Assembly: GCA_018609755.1 (NCBI GenBank)
Contig: JAHENZ010000140.1
Coordinates: 1 to 45,599 of the forward strand
Length of the DNA stretch: 45,599 bases
Source: Salinivenus sp.
GTDB taxonomy: Bacteria; Bacteroidota; Rhodothermia; Rhodothermales; Salinibacteraceae
Reading direction: 5' to 3'
Part shown: positions 16,281-25,134 of the stretch, one piece after another
Layout: each line of letters starts with the position of its first letter
How positions within the stretch are numbered: the stretch's first letter is position 1
The notes under the pieces: model-generated
Databases searched by the model: none
The model's input: the letters and a program-made list of their open reading frames with translations, nothing else
What the model was told of the DNA's origin: nothing
Made by a program: the position numbers and the translations under genes

Positions 16281-17124
16281 TGTCGGCCTGAGGGGTCGCG
16301 TAGGCCTCAAAACCCAACTCGCGGAGGTACTCGTACGTGGGAGCAAACTCGCTGCGAAGTTCCGATTTCAGCTCTTCTGGTATTTTATCTTTGTCGGCGG
16401 TGTCGAGCACTCGGAGGATCCGGAGTTTGATCCACCGGACGATTTGACTCTGGAGCATCCACTGATATAGTTCCGGCAGGGTCTTCTTGATTGGGCGGAC
16501 GGTGTACCGGTAGAACCGACGGTACGTTGCGCTGCCCGTCGGGTTTTTGGGTCCCCCGTCAGATGCCGGACACGGTGCATCAGGAAGATCCAGAAAGGAA
16601 AGCAAGGCAGTCCACAGCTCCTCCGGTGCGTCTTTCCCTTCCTCCAGGCTTACGACCTTGAATTGGTCGGGGCCGAACCGTTCGGCAAATGCGGGGAGGG
16701 TCCGCTCGTAGTGACTGTCGCGTACGAGCATGTCATCCCGTCCGTCCAGTGCCTCTCGCAGCGACGTCTGTTCGTCGAGGATGCCGAGCTGTTTGTGGTA
16801 GCGGTACTGCGACAAGAGCCGCTGGATCGGGTCACGGACGATGGCGAGGATCTTCGCCTCCGGGTTGTAAGAGTAAATCTTCTCGGCCGTCCGCTCATGG
16901 CGGTAGTACATCACCGTGGCCTCGCCGAAGTAGCGGTAGTCCTCATCGAACGAAAAGTGGGAATGGTAGGAGTCCCTAGTGTCGGGACCGGGGCCGTCGC
17001 CGCCGAAGAAGTACAGCTCCTTGACTTCAGACATAAAGACATCCGGGTGCTGGCGGAGGAGGTAGTACAGCCAGGTCGTACCCGCCTTGTTCACTCCAAT
17101 GACGAAGAGGTTGACCCGTGACAT
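16270..17124 (-). CDS. Sulfotransferase domain protein
   Basis: 284 residues. The PAPS 5'-phosphosulfate-binding motif NKAGTTWLYYLLRQHPDVF starts at about residue 12, and the 3'-phosphate-binding segment IVRDPIQRLLSQYRYHK lies at about 90-106. Between them are EVKELYFFGG and YFGEATVMYYRH, typical of the heparan sulfate N-deacetylase/sulfotransferase-like bacterial family. It should move sulfate from PAPS to a hydroxyl or amine of a glycan or small molecule. It closely resembles the sulfotransferase at 29358-30212 in motif wording and length. It lies outside the main polysaccharide locus and diverges from the YfhO-type gene with a 163-bp gap containing the palindrome GTGACTGTCAC at 17263-17273. 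Confidence 0.9.
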   Translation of the reverse strand: MSRVNLFVIGVNKAGTTWLYYLLRQHPDVFMSEVKELYFFGGDGPGPDTRDSYHSHFSFDEDYRYFGEATVMYYRHERTAEKIYSYNPEAKILAIVRDPIQRLLSQYRYHKQLGILDEQTSLREALDGRDDMLVRDSHYERTLPAFAERFGPDQFKVVSLEEGKDAPEELWTALLSFLDLPDAPCPASDGGPKNPTGSATYRRFYRYTVRPIKKTLPELYQWMLQSQIVRWIKLRILRVLDTADKDKIPEELKSELRSEFAPTYEYLRELGFEAYATPQADTTQ

Positions 17125-17287
17125 GGGTTAAAAAGCGAAGGCTCGAAGAGGAGAGGTGCAGGCGAATCGAAAGCGCGGATCCGCTGGAACAGGGAAAACC
17201 CCCTGCCGTTTCGGGCGACCGGTACGGACAGGGTCGAAGGCCGTCCCGCTCATCACAATAACGTGACTGTCACCAACGTCCATCCAC

Positions 17288-19816
17288 ATGTCGTCGCTTC
17301 CCCGTCGGTCGTCATCGCAGCTGCAGGCCCGTGATACGTTTTGGGGACGCTTGTCGCCCACCGCTCGCCACGGCACGTGCTTGGCCCTTCTCCTCGTCGT
17401 GGCCGTGTCATTCTACTCCCCGATGATTTTTGGAGGGAAGGACATCCACGGCATTGACAGCATCAGCTGGCGGGCCAATGCGGAGGCCCTCATCGAGTAC
17501 CAGGAAGAGACTGGAGAGCATGCTCTTTGGGCGCCGAATGTGTTCAGCGGCATGCCGGCGTTCATGATCAACTATAAGCTTGCGATTCCCCAGGTTGATG
17601 ACATTGCCGATGCGGCGCGCCCCTACGCCTGGCCGGTGTCTCATCTCTTTTTCCTTCTCCTGGGCGTGTACCTGCTGGTGTACTACCTCACGCGAAACCA
17701 TATTTCCGGGCTCTTATCGGCCCTTGCCTTTGGGTTCACGACGTATCTCCCCATCATCCTGAGTGTGGGGCACAATACGAAATTTATCGCGCTGGCGTAT
17801 GCCCCATACGTCCTGCTGACGTTCATCTATACCCTTCGAAATCCGTCACTGCTAGGGGGGTTATCCTTCGCGGCTGCACTGGGAATTGAGCTCCGGGCCA
17901 AGCATCCGCAGATTACGTACTTCCTGCTGATGATGGCCCTCGTGTGGTGGATTGTGGAGTTGTGGCACGCCTGGGATGAGGACGAATTCGCTCCCTTTGC
18001 GAAGTCGACCGGATGGCTGGCCTTAGGGACCGGCCTTGCCTTGCTCCTGGTGGCCCAGCCGTATCTCGCCATTTATCAGTACAAGCAGTATTCCGTGCGG
18101 GGGGCCGAAGCAGCTGCGGGAGGTGGGGGCGGCGGGGCAATGGGATGGGAGAAGACCATGCGCTGGAGCCAGGGGCCGAAGGAGCTGTTGACACTCGTAA
18201 TGGCCGATGCCTTCGGGGGCGGCGGCCAGACGTATTGGGGGCCGAAGACCTTTACCGAGGGCCCGCACTACATTGGAGGGGTCATTTTGGCCCTATCGGG
18301 GCTCGCCGTATGGCGGGTGCGAAGTCGCCTCACCTGGGGACTCGGCGCGGGCGTGCTTGCGACGATTGTCTTCTCGCTGGGCAAGTACGCGTCCTGGATT
18401 ACCTGGCCGATGTACCAGTACTTCCCTTTTTACGAGGCCTTCCGCGCCCCAGAAACCTGGCTCAGCATAAGTGCCCTCGGCCTCGCGATCCTTGCCGGGA
18501 TTGGTCTGGATGACGTACTTCGCACCGACACCGACCGTCACGCGGAGGGGGAGAAGACCCAGGCCCTCTTGTATTCGTTCGGGGCCGTTGGCGGACTCGT
18601 TTTGCTGGTGATGGTGGGGAAGGGGGTACTGTTTGATTTTGAGAATCCCCGCGAGACTCAGGTCGTGGAGCGCATCGAGCAGCGGCCGAATCTCACACGA
18701 TCAAACCCGCAGGTTCAGCGCTTCTACCAACAGCTCGAGCAACGGAAGACGCAGCGGCGAGAGGCCCTGCAGGCCGACGCCTTCCGCACCTTGTTGGCAG
18801 TGGGCGTTGCGCTTCTCTTGCTCTGGCTCTATCGTCGACGGACCCTCTCCGGATGGCTGGCCGGGGGGCTCGTCGTGCTCATTGTCGTCGTGGATCTCTG
18901 GGGCGTGGATCGGCGGTATGTGGGAGACGACCAGTTCTCGCGTCAGCCGGATCTGGAGTCCCAGATTCCGACCTATCGCTTCGACCAGTTTCTCACCAAG
19001 CAGATGGAACAGGCGGGCGGCCTGGGACACTTCCGGGTGTATCCGCTCCAGGCGCCGTATCAGAACGAGGCGGTCGCGTCGTATCACTACGAATCGGCCG
19101 GGGGGTACCACGGAGCCAAACTCCAGCGGTACCAGGACTATCTCGACCACATCCTGCAGGCCTCGCAGGGCGGGACGCCCAACGAGAATGCCTTCGACCT
19201 GATGAACGTCCGGTACATCCTTGCGCAGCAACAGCTCTCCGGCACGGAGGTCGCGTATCGGGACGAGCAAAACAAGACCCTCGTACTGGAGAATCCCGAC
19301 GCGCTCCCGCGAGCCTTTTTCGTGGGGCAGACCGACGTGGTCGAAGGAGCGAAGCAGACGTGGGAGCGGCTCCGCAGCTCGAGTTTTGATCCTCGGCAAA
19401 CGGCCCTTCTCCCGGAAGCGCTCGACGCGCCGGTGACCCCAATCGACAGTGGAAGCACGACGCAGGTTCGCCTCGAATCGTATACCCCTCCGGAGATTGA
19501 GTGGACCCTCCAGACGGAGGCCCCGCGCCTGTTCGTCGCCAGCGAGGTGTACTATCCGGCCGGTTGGAACGCGTACCTGGATGGAGAGCAGGTGCCCATT
19601 CATCGCGTCAACTATCTCCTGCGGGGGGTGCACGTCCCTGAGGGGGAGCACACGCTGGTCATGCGCTTTGAGCCGTCGGCGGATCGGTACGGGCGGTGGA
19701 TTGCAGGCACCACGACGGCCGGAGTGTACGGTGGAATCTTGCTGATGCTCGGCCTGCGCTATCGCCGACGAGACTCCCTGCTGGACGAATCGGCCGACGA
19801 GGATGGGGAAGAATAG
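17288..19816 (+). CDS. YfhO-family multi-pass membrane protein
   Basis: 842 residues. After a basic N-terminus, about a dozen hydrophobic segments run to residue 550 (for example CLALLLVVAVSFYSPMIFGG, FFLLLGVYLLVYYLTRNH and LALGTGLALLLVAQPYLAI). They are followed by a long non-membrane C-terminal domain (about 560-800) and a final membrane segment (TTAGVYGGILLMLGLRYRRR). Family features include the early loop ENAFDLMNVRYILA and the closing YYPAGWNAYLDGEQVPIHRV with VPEGEHTLVMRFEP. YfhO proteins are GT-C-fold relatives implicated in adding sugars to cell-envelope polymers; the donor and acceptor here are unknown. The neighbouring glycosyltransferase and polysaccharide locus fits an envelope role. 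The glycine-rich stretch AAAGGGGGGAMGWEK in a periplasmic loop is unusual but may simply be a flexible loop. Confidence 0.85.
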   Translation: MSSLPRRSSSQLQARDTFWGRLSPTARHGTCLALLLVVAVSFYSPMIFGGKDIHGIDSISWRANAEALIEYQEETGEHALWAPNVFSGMPAFMINYKLAIPQVDDIADAARPYAWPVSHLFFLLLGVYLLVYYLTRNHISGLLSALAFGFTTYLPIILSVGHNTKFIALAYAPYVLLTFIYTLRNPSLLGGLSFAAALGIELRAKHPQITYFLLMMALVWWIVELWHAWDEDEFAPFAKSTGWLALGTGLALLLVAQPYLAIYQYKQYSVRGAEAAAGGGGGGAMGWEKTMRWSQGPKELLTLVMADAFGGGGQTYWGPKTFTEGPHYIGGVILALSGLAVWRVRSRLTWGLGAGVLATIVFSLGKYASWITWPMYQYFPFYEAFRAPETWLSISALGLAILAGIGLDDVLRTDTDRHAEGEKTQALLYSFGAVGGLVLLVMVGKGVLFDFENPRETQVVERIEQRPNLTRSNPQVQRFYQQLEQRKTQRREALQADAFRTLLAVGVALLLLWLYRRRTLSGWLAGGLVVLIVVVDLWGVDRRYVGDDQFSRQPDLESQIPTYRFDQFLTKQMEQAGGLGHFRVYPLQAPYQNEAVASYHYESAGGYHGAKLQRYQDYLDHILQASQGGTPNENAFDLMNVRYILAQQQLSGTEVAYRDEQNKTLVLENPDALPRAFFVGQTDVVEGAKQTWERLRSSSFDPRQTALLPEALDAPVTPIDSGSTTQVRLESYTPPEIEWTLQTEAPRLFVASEVYYPAGWNAYLDGEQVPIHRVNYLLRGVHVPEGEHTLVMRFEPSADRYGRWIAGTTTAGVYGGILLMLGLRYRRRDSLLDESADEDGEE

Positions 19817-20133
19817 AACGGTGGATGCTTCTTTCCCTCAGAGAGTGGAGGGGGCGATCGACGCTCCTCTGCCGGTCGGCAGGCGAGGAATGGAGCATCG
19901 CTCGAACGGGGCGTTGGGGGGGACGTTGAGCGATCCTGTCCGATTTCAGGCTGGTAGCGTCGTTGGAGTCCAACGGTACTACGAAGGGGGAGACCTTTTG
20001 AGAGGGCGACCCCCCTGTGCTGTGCCACGAAGAGTGGGACTGTGATTCCACTCACACCTTCAGATTCCAACGGTGCCCTCAAGCTTTTACTAGACCACAG
20101 TTCTTGTTTTTCATCGCGAAGGAGGGTCGTTCT
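19817..20133. other. Gene-free gap between the YfhO gene and the first GT4 gene
   Basis: No gene is supported in this 317-bp gap. A good Shine-Dalgarno AAGGAGG at 20119-20125 sits just before the glycosyltransferase start. Nothing else distinctive was seen. Confidence 0.5.
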
Positions 20134-21447
20134 ATGGCGCGTCGTGTGCTTGTCCTTACCTACTACTTTCCGCCGTCGGGAGGGCCGGGCGTTCAGCGTG
20201 TGCTGAAATTTGTGAAATATCTCCCCTCGTTCGACTGGACGCCGGTCGTGGTTACGGTGGAGGAGGGAGCCTATCCGGCTCGGGATGATTCGCTTGAAGA
20301 CGACGTTCCGGACGCCGCTGACGTGCATCGGACCTCCTCCTGGGATCCGTATCATCTCTATGCTCGGCTCACGGGACGGTCGGAGGAGGACGCGGTGGTG
20401 CAAGGCTCGCTCGAAGGCCGAGAGCAGACCTGGAAGGAACGCCTGGCGCGTTGGGTCCGGGCCAATCTCGTGCTGCCGGATGCCCGGGTGGGGTGGGTGC
20501 CGTTTGCCATTGGGCAGGGGCGCCGCCTTTTGGCGGCGCAGCCGTTTGACGCGATTCTCACCACGGGGCCGCCGCACTCCACGCACCTCGCGGGAGCGGC
20601 GCTTCAATGGATGACCGGTACGCCGTGGATTGCCGACTTCCGCGATCCGTGGACGGACATTAATTACTACCAGGAGCTCCCGCACACGGCCCTAGCGCTA
20701 CGGATCGATGCGGCGCTGGAACGGCTAGTTCTCCGCCGGGCCGATGCGGTGACGACGGTGAGCCCAAGCTGGCGGTCGTTGCTTCAGGGGAAGACGGGGG
20801 CAGGGAACGAAACGCCCATTCACGTCATCCAAAATGGATTTGATGCCGAAGACGTGGGGCGAGACGGCGTTGGGGTAGACGAGGAGAGGTTCGCCATTAC
20901 ACACGTGGGCTCGCTTTACGCTTCTCGCAATCCGACGGCACTCTGGCAGGCCATCCGGCGGCTTCGCGACGAGGGGGCGGTTCCAAACCTGCGCATCCGA
21001 CTCGTGGGCATGGTTGATCCAAACGTGCGGGCGTCGCTCCGTGAACAGGGACTGGCGGACATCACGGAGTTCGTGTCGTACGTTCCTCACCCAGAGGCGG
21101 TGGAGTACATGCAGCGGGCGGGGTTGCTGCTGCTTTCCATTGAGCGGTTTCCAGCGGACAATGGGATGCTGACGGGCAAGATTTACGAGTATCTTGCCTC
21201 GAGACGACCCATTGTGGGTGTGGGCCCGGCGGATGGGGATGCCGCTCGTTTGCTCGAACAGACGGGTGGGGGGCAGCTCTATGGGCGGGACGACATTTCG
21301 GGCCTTGCAGCCTACCTCCGGTCGCAGTACGAGGCCTGGACGGCGGGGGAGCCTGAGTCGGGGGCTTCTTTGGACGCCCTGCAGCCGTATCAGCGGGAGG
21401 CAGAGACAGAGGAGCTTGCCGAGATTTTGGGAACCCTCCGGGAGTGA
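20134..21447 (+). CDS. Glycosyltransferase family 4 protein
   Basis: 437 residues from the ATG at 20134. This start was chosen because AAGGAGG lies 8 bases upstream and the protein then begins with the canonical Rossmann strand RRVLVLTYYFPPSGGPGVQR. GT-B fold: the N-terminal acceptor domain has LTTGPPHSTHLAG and WIADFRDPW, and the C-terminal donor domain has ITHVGSLYASRNP, VSYVPHPEAVEYMQRAGLLL and MLTGKIYEYLASRRPIVGVG, where the nucleotide-sugar ribose is usually held by a Glu. It is expected to act on the cytoplasmic side of the inner membrane, adding a sugar to a lipid-linked precursor. It is convergent with the second GT4 gene (27-bp gap) and therefore not in the same transcript as the minus-strand polysaccharide operon. 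Donor and acceptor sugars cannot be deduced. Confidence 0.9.
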   Translation: MARRVLVLTYYFPPSGGPGVQRVLKFVKYLPSFDWTPVVVTVEEGAYPARDDSLEDDVPDAADVHRTSSWDPYHLYARLTGRSEEDAVVQGSLEGREQTWKERLARWVRANLVLPDARVGWVPFAIGQGRRLLAAQPFDAILTTGPPHSTHLAGAALQWMTGTPWIADFRDPWTDINYYQELPHTALALRIDAALERLVLRRADAVTTVSPSWRSLLQGKTGAGNETPIHVIQNGFDAEDVGRDGVGVDEERFAITHVGSLYASRNPTALWQAIRRLRDEGAVPNLRIRLVGMVDPNVRASLREQGLADITEFVSYVPHPEAVEYMQRAGLLLLSIERFPADNGMLTGKIYEYLASRRPIVGVGPADGDAARLLEQTGGGQLYGRDDISGLAAYLRSQYEAWTAGEPESGASLDALQPYQREAETEELAEILGTLRE

Positions 21448-21474
21448 GTCCCGACGGTTGTGTGAACAGAGGGG

Positions 21475-22683
21475 CTATTCCTGGTCCAGGATTTGTTGAT
21501 ACAACTCCGCCAGCCGCTCGCCCTGAATGGGGGCATTGTACTCGGCCTCCACGTGCTTACGCCCAGCCTGAGCCATCTCGGGCCACCGGTCGGGCGACTC
21601 GACGAGTCGACGCAGGTGGTTGAGGAGCGTGTCGGGATCTCGTTCGGGGGCAAGGAGGCCGCTTTCCTCGTGCTTGACGATGGAGGGGATGTCGCAGTGA
21701 CGCGTGCTCACAATGGGCATGCCGCTGGCCGCCATTTCGATGAGGGTGACCGGCGCGCCGCCTTCCCCATCTCCATTTCGGGCCGTCACGCTGGGCTGGA
21801 GGAAGACGTTATGGTCGTACGCCTCCTCCATGAGCACGTCGTGGGGCTGGTAGCCCGGCATCCGCACGGCGTCGCCGAGGTCCCATTCATCGATTGCATC
21901 GAGGATGCGCTCCTTTTCGGCCTCGCTACCGGACACGTTCTTCGAGAATCCCAGCGGCAGCGGCACCTTCGCCACGCCTCCGATGATTGTGACCTCTACG
22001 GGAATGTCCTCCTGCAGGCGGCCGAGGGCCTCGATTGCATAGGGAATGCCCTTCTTTTCACGAAAGGAGGCCGCTAGAAGCACGCGTAGCGGTTCGCCCG
22101 GTTCGTAGGTTCGGGGGCGGAACGGGATGTCCGCGACGGGGACCCCAAGGTGGTGAACGTGGACCTTCTCTTCGGGACACCCGAGATCCACGACCGACTG
22201 CGCCATGTGCGGCCCCTCGCAGAGGATGCCGGCTGCCTGCTCAAACAATTGTTGGTACCGCTGCTTCCATTTCGGGTCTTGCTGCGGGTAGGAGGTCACG
22301 TCATTTCCATAGAACGTCACTACCTGGGGGACCTCCGTGCGGCGAGAGACCTCCAGGTTCTGCCAGCTGTAGTCGCCGAAGTGGGTGTGGAAGAGGTCGG
22401 CGCCGCACTGTTGCACCTGCTCGATGGTGTACGGGTAGTACGGGCGAAGGCCCAAAAATCTTAGGCCCACGTCCCACTGATGGCGCCACGGAGCATCGTC
22501 GGCGAAGCAATGAATGTTGTCAATCCTAAACTGGTCGAGATTATCGGTCTGCTCGCAGATGACGTGCGGCTCAACGGTGTCCGGCAGGAACTGGACCTGG
22601 TTATAAAGCCAGGTCTGGGTTTGAGGAAGCCAGCGACGGGTGTAGTGGGCTGCTGTCAATGATCCCTTCTGAAGGGAAGACAT
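21475..22683 (-). CDS. Glycosyltransferase family 4 protein (WcaL/colanic-acid type)
   Basis: 402 residues if started at the ATG at 22683; a longer form from 22755 would overlap the preceding gene. GT-B fold: residues around 90-110 have DLFHTHFGDYSWQNL; the middle has VTFYGNDVTSYPQQDP and KVHVHHLGVPVADIPFRPR. The donor domain has LLAASFREKKGIPYAIEALG, VRMPGYQPHDVLMEEAYDHN, and the E-x7-E style segment GAPVTLIEMAASGMPIVST. The pattern resembles WcaL/AmsK-type enzymes that extend exopolysaccharide repeat units. It is the last gene of a minus-strand series starting at 30212, separated from the preceding sulfotransferase gene by 43 bp. The acceptor and linkage are unknown. Confidence 0.9.
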   Translation of the reverse strand: MSSLQKGSLTAAHYTRRWLPQTQTWLYNQVQFLPDTVEPHVICEQTDNLDQFRIDNIHCFADDAPWRHQWDVGLRFLGLRPYYPYTIEQVQQCGADLFHTHFGDYSWQNLEVSRRTEVPQVVTFYGNDVTSYPQQDPKWKQRYQQLFEQAAGILCEGPHMAQSVVDLGCPEEKVHVHHLGVPVADIPFRPRTYEPGEPLRVLLAASFREKKGIPYAIEALGRLQEDIPVEVTIIGGVAKVPLPLGFSKNVSGSEAEKERILDAIDEWDLGDAVRMPGYQPHDVLMEEAYDHNVFLQPSVTARNGDGEGGAPVTLIEMAASGMPIVSTRHCDIPSIVKHEESGLLAPERDPDTLLNHLRRLVESPDRWPEMAQAGRKHVEAEYNAPIQGERLAELYQQILDQE

Positions 22684-22726
22684 AGAAGACGATTGTGAAA
22701 CGTGGGCGTAGGAGTGAGTGAGACGT

Positions 22727-23572
22727 TCAATACGGACGGCGTTGGGAGCGGTCATAACCCAGTTGGTCCATCTCATCCCCACAGATCGTTGTGATGAGGG
22801 ATAAGTTTTCTTGCCCGAAGAACGCTTCCCAGTTTTCGCCTCGGTGACTTCCGCGGGGTTGAAACGCCACGTCGAGTTTCTCGGAAATGTCGCTTCGTTC
22901 AGAAATATTGAGGGCTGAGGCCGCACGACGGACGCACTGGTATTTCTCCTCTACGAAGTCCTCATACTTGATGAGGAGGCACTTTGATGTTGAGCTGCGA
23001 AGCGAGCGTAATCCCTGAATCGCTCGGACCCATCGTTTGGCGAGAAGCTCAATGTAGTTGTCGGCAGGAATCTGCCAGGCCTCCCCGTCGAGGAGCGTTC
23101 GTGCGGGAGAGAGATGTTGCCTATCTTCTTCGCGAAGGGTCTTTCGATCACCGGGAAGGTGCCGACTGTCCAATAGACTCCGGATGTTGGCACGAGGATC
23201 GCGCGCGACGAAGACGTACTTGGCAGTGGGGAATCGGGCAACGACCTGCTCGGGGAAAAATGTCATCATTGGCTCTTTGAGCAGATCCTTGGAGAAAAAA
23301 TAGGGGTAATCATGGACAATCTGGTCAAAGTTGAGGTCCCCACGCATCACGTCGAGACCGTTATATCCCCACAGGGGGGGGATGTCAACCGTTTTGGAGA
23401 GTGCACCATAGTCGGCTAAGAGATGGGCGATGGCCGAAGTACCGGATTTCTGATTGCCGACTACGATGATGGGGCGTTCGTTCACGGAGGCGGTGAGGTG
23501 GCGTACCCGATACAGGATGCCTTTAAGGGTGGAAACGGCTGAATGGGCGATGTCGGCACCTGGTAGAGACAT
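22727..23572 (-). CDS. Sulfotransferase family protein
   Basis: 281 residues from the Met at 23572. A start at 23650 would overlap the flippase gene by 37 bp and adds a tail without family features. The PAPS motif is VVGNQKSGTSAIAHLLADYG and the 3'-phosphate motif is VFVARDPRANIRSLLDSRHL. The body contains PPLWGYNGLDVMRGDLNFDQ and a helical LAKRWVRAIQGLR segment followed by CLLIKYEDFVEE, the usual YEDL-like late motif. It likely transfers sulfate from PAPS onto the polysaccharide made by this locus. Its first motif has GTSA where related enzymes have GTTW, so it belongs to a different branch from the enzymes at 16270 and 29358. Confidence 0.85.
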   Translation of the reverse strand: MSLPGADIAHSAVSTLKGILYRVRHLTASVNERPIIVVGNQKSGTSAIAHLLADYGALSKTVDIPPLWGYNGLDVMRGDLNFDQIVHDYPYFFSKDLLKEPMMTFFPEQVVARFPTAKYVFVARDPRANIRSLLDSRHLPGDRKTLREEDRQHLSPARTLLDGEAWQIPADNYIELLAKRWVRAIQGLRSLRSSTSKCLLIKYEDFVEEKYQCVRRAASALNISERSDISEKLDVAFQPRGSHRGENWEAFFGQENLSLITTICGDEMDQLGYDRSQRRPY

Positions 23573-23613
23573 GGAGCAATCGAGAATGACGGGAAGGCTG
23601 TTTCGGGTAAAGG

Positions 23614-25095
23614 CTATTTCCCGGAGTCGGTCTGAACGCGCTTTTCCCATTCCTCGAGAAGTAAGGTAAGGCTTTCATGGTAGGCCTGCAGTCCAAAACC
23701 GTGGGCGAGCGCCCAGTAGACGACCATACCAAAGGGAACCTGTACCAGAAGGCGGAGCCAGTGGCCCCAAGTGGGGGGTAGAACGACCCCGAAACCGAAC
23801 ACAAGTGCCATCATGATAGCGCTGCACCCGGCGATACCAGCCAGATTCCAGTGAAAGGTTCCAAACGATAGGTTGATGAGGCGTCCAGGAATTACAATGC
23901 CGTGATAGTGCAACAGATATCCCCGGATGGTGAATGCGATAGCAACACCCATAACGCCCCACTGCACGCCAATTACGAACGAAAGAACCGTTGCCGTGCT
24001 CACGACTAGGTTCCAGTAAAACATTAGATCTGTTCGGCCCTGAGATTTAAAGAGCCACCCCGTTGTCGAGCTCACAGGTTGTTTGATCCCAATAAGACAT
24101 AGGACCTGCATGACAGGAATGACGGCCTCCCATTTCGGACCAAAGAGGGCAAGCACAAAGGACTCGGCGACGACCATGAGTCCGCACATCATGGGGATTG
24201 AGATGAACCCGATCGTCCGGGTGGCTCGCAGGTAGACGCGCCGAACGTGATCAACATCATCCTGAAGGCGAGAGAGGGTAGGAAACATAACCTCTCCAAT
24301 GATGCCCCGGATCAGGTGAATGGGGAGCATCATGGTATCATACGCGCGGTTATAGATCCCCAGTCCGGAGGAGCCTACATAGCGTCCAATGAGGAGGTCG
24401 TCCGAATTTCGGGTCCAGTAATTGATTGTGTTAAAGCCGAGAAGGTTGGTGCTATAGGAGGCTAACTCTCGAATCGCGCGCCACTGAAAGGTGAATCGGG
24501 GATGCCAGGAACTGAGCAGCCACACCGCCGCTCCGTCGGCTGCGGTGTTGACCACGGTTTGCCAGACGAGGCTCCAGACTCCATAGTCGAGAAGGGCAAG
24601 GGTGATTGCGACGCCGCCGGACGTGATGGTGGCCACCAGCTTCACAATCGTGATCTTCCGGAAGTCCATGGTCCGCCGGAAGAGAGCCGTTTGCACCGTG
24701 GCCAGCGACTCGAACGTGAACTGGATGGCCACGAACATGGTGAGCAGCTCCAGCAGCGGTTCGCCGTAGAACTGGGCAATGAGCGGAGCTGCGCTGGCCA
24801 GTCCTATGGTGAGGAGGATGCCCAGCCCAGCCTGGAGCCAGAAGACGGAGGAGAGGTGGCGCTCTTCGATTTCTTCTCGCTGGACGAGGGCCGCCCCAAA
24901 TCCCGCATCGGCAAAGAGGGAGGCAAATCCCGTAAAGACCACGATCATCCCGATGAGGCCGAAAGCTTCGGGCGTAAGCAGGCGGGCGAGGAGGACGGAA
25001 ATACCAAACTTCAGTCCCTGCTCGCTAATGCGGTTTAGCGTGGTCCACCCGATGCCCGAGATGACTTTCTGTCGAAGCGAGTCCAGCGATTCCAC
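23614..25095 (-). CDS. Wzx-type lipopolysaccharide/exopolysaccharide flippase (MOP superfamily)
   Basis: 493 residues with twelve or more hydrophobic segments. The start, TTLNRISEQGLKFGISVLLA followed by RLLTPEAFGLIGMIVVFTG, is characteristic of the WzxC/colanic-acid exporter branch. Conserved features include FADAGFGAALVQREEIEERH, LASYSTNLLGFNTINYWTRN, DDLLIGRYVGSSGLGIYNRA and the central LPIHLIRGIIGEVMFPTLSR. It should flip the lipid-linked oligosaccharide repeat unit across the inner membrane. The short cytoplasmic tail is charged (LLLEEWEKRVQTDSGK). It is flanked by sulfotransferase genes (39 and 41 bp gaps), consistent with sulfation before or after export. No polymerase (Wzy) gene was recognised in the window. 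Confidence 0.92.
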   Translation of the reverse strand: MESLDSLRQKVISGIGWTTLNRISEQGLKFGISVLLARLLTPEAFGLIGMIVVFTGFASLFADAGFGAALVQREEIEERHLSSVFWLQAGLGILLTIGLASAAPLIAQFYGEPLLELLTMFVAIQFTFESLATVQTALFRRTMDFRKITIVKLVATITSGGVAITLALLDYGVWSLVWQTVVNTAADGAAVWLLSSWHPRFTFQWRAIRELASYSTNLLGFNTINYWTRNSDDLLIGRYVGSSGLGIYNRAYDTMMLPIHLIRGIIGEVMFPTLSRLQDDVDHVRRVYLRATRTIGFISIPMMCGLMVVAESFVLALFGPKWEAVIPVMQVLCLIGIKQPVSSTTGWLFKSQGRTDLMFYWNLVVSTATVLSFVIGVQWGVMGVAIAFTIRGYLLHYHGIVIPGRLINLSFGTFHWNLAGIAGCSAIMMALVFGFGVVLPPTWGHWLRLLVQVPFGMVVYWALAHGFGLQAYHESLTLLLEEWEKRVQTDSGK

Positions 25096-25134
25096 ACCAG
25101 TAGGACAACTGTTTACAGTCTCACGGCAGAACGA

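Noticed and set aside
18701-19651. 316-residue minus-strand open frame
   Set aside because: It is antisense to the YfhO-type gene, rich in Arg and without domain signatures.
19759-20685. 308-residue minus-strand open frame spanning the 19.8-20.1 kb gap
   Set aside because: Most of it is antisense to the first GT4 gene; the remainder has no recognisable motif or start signal.
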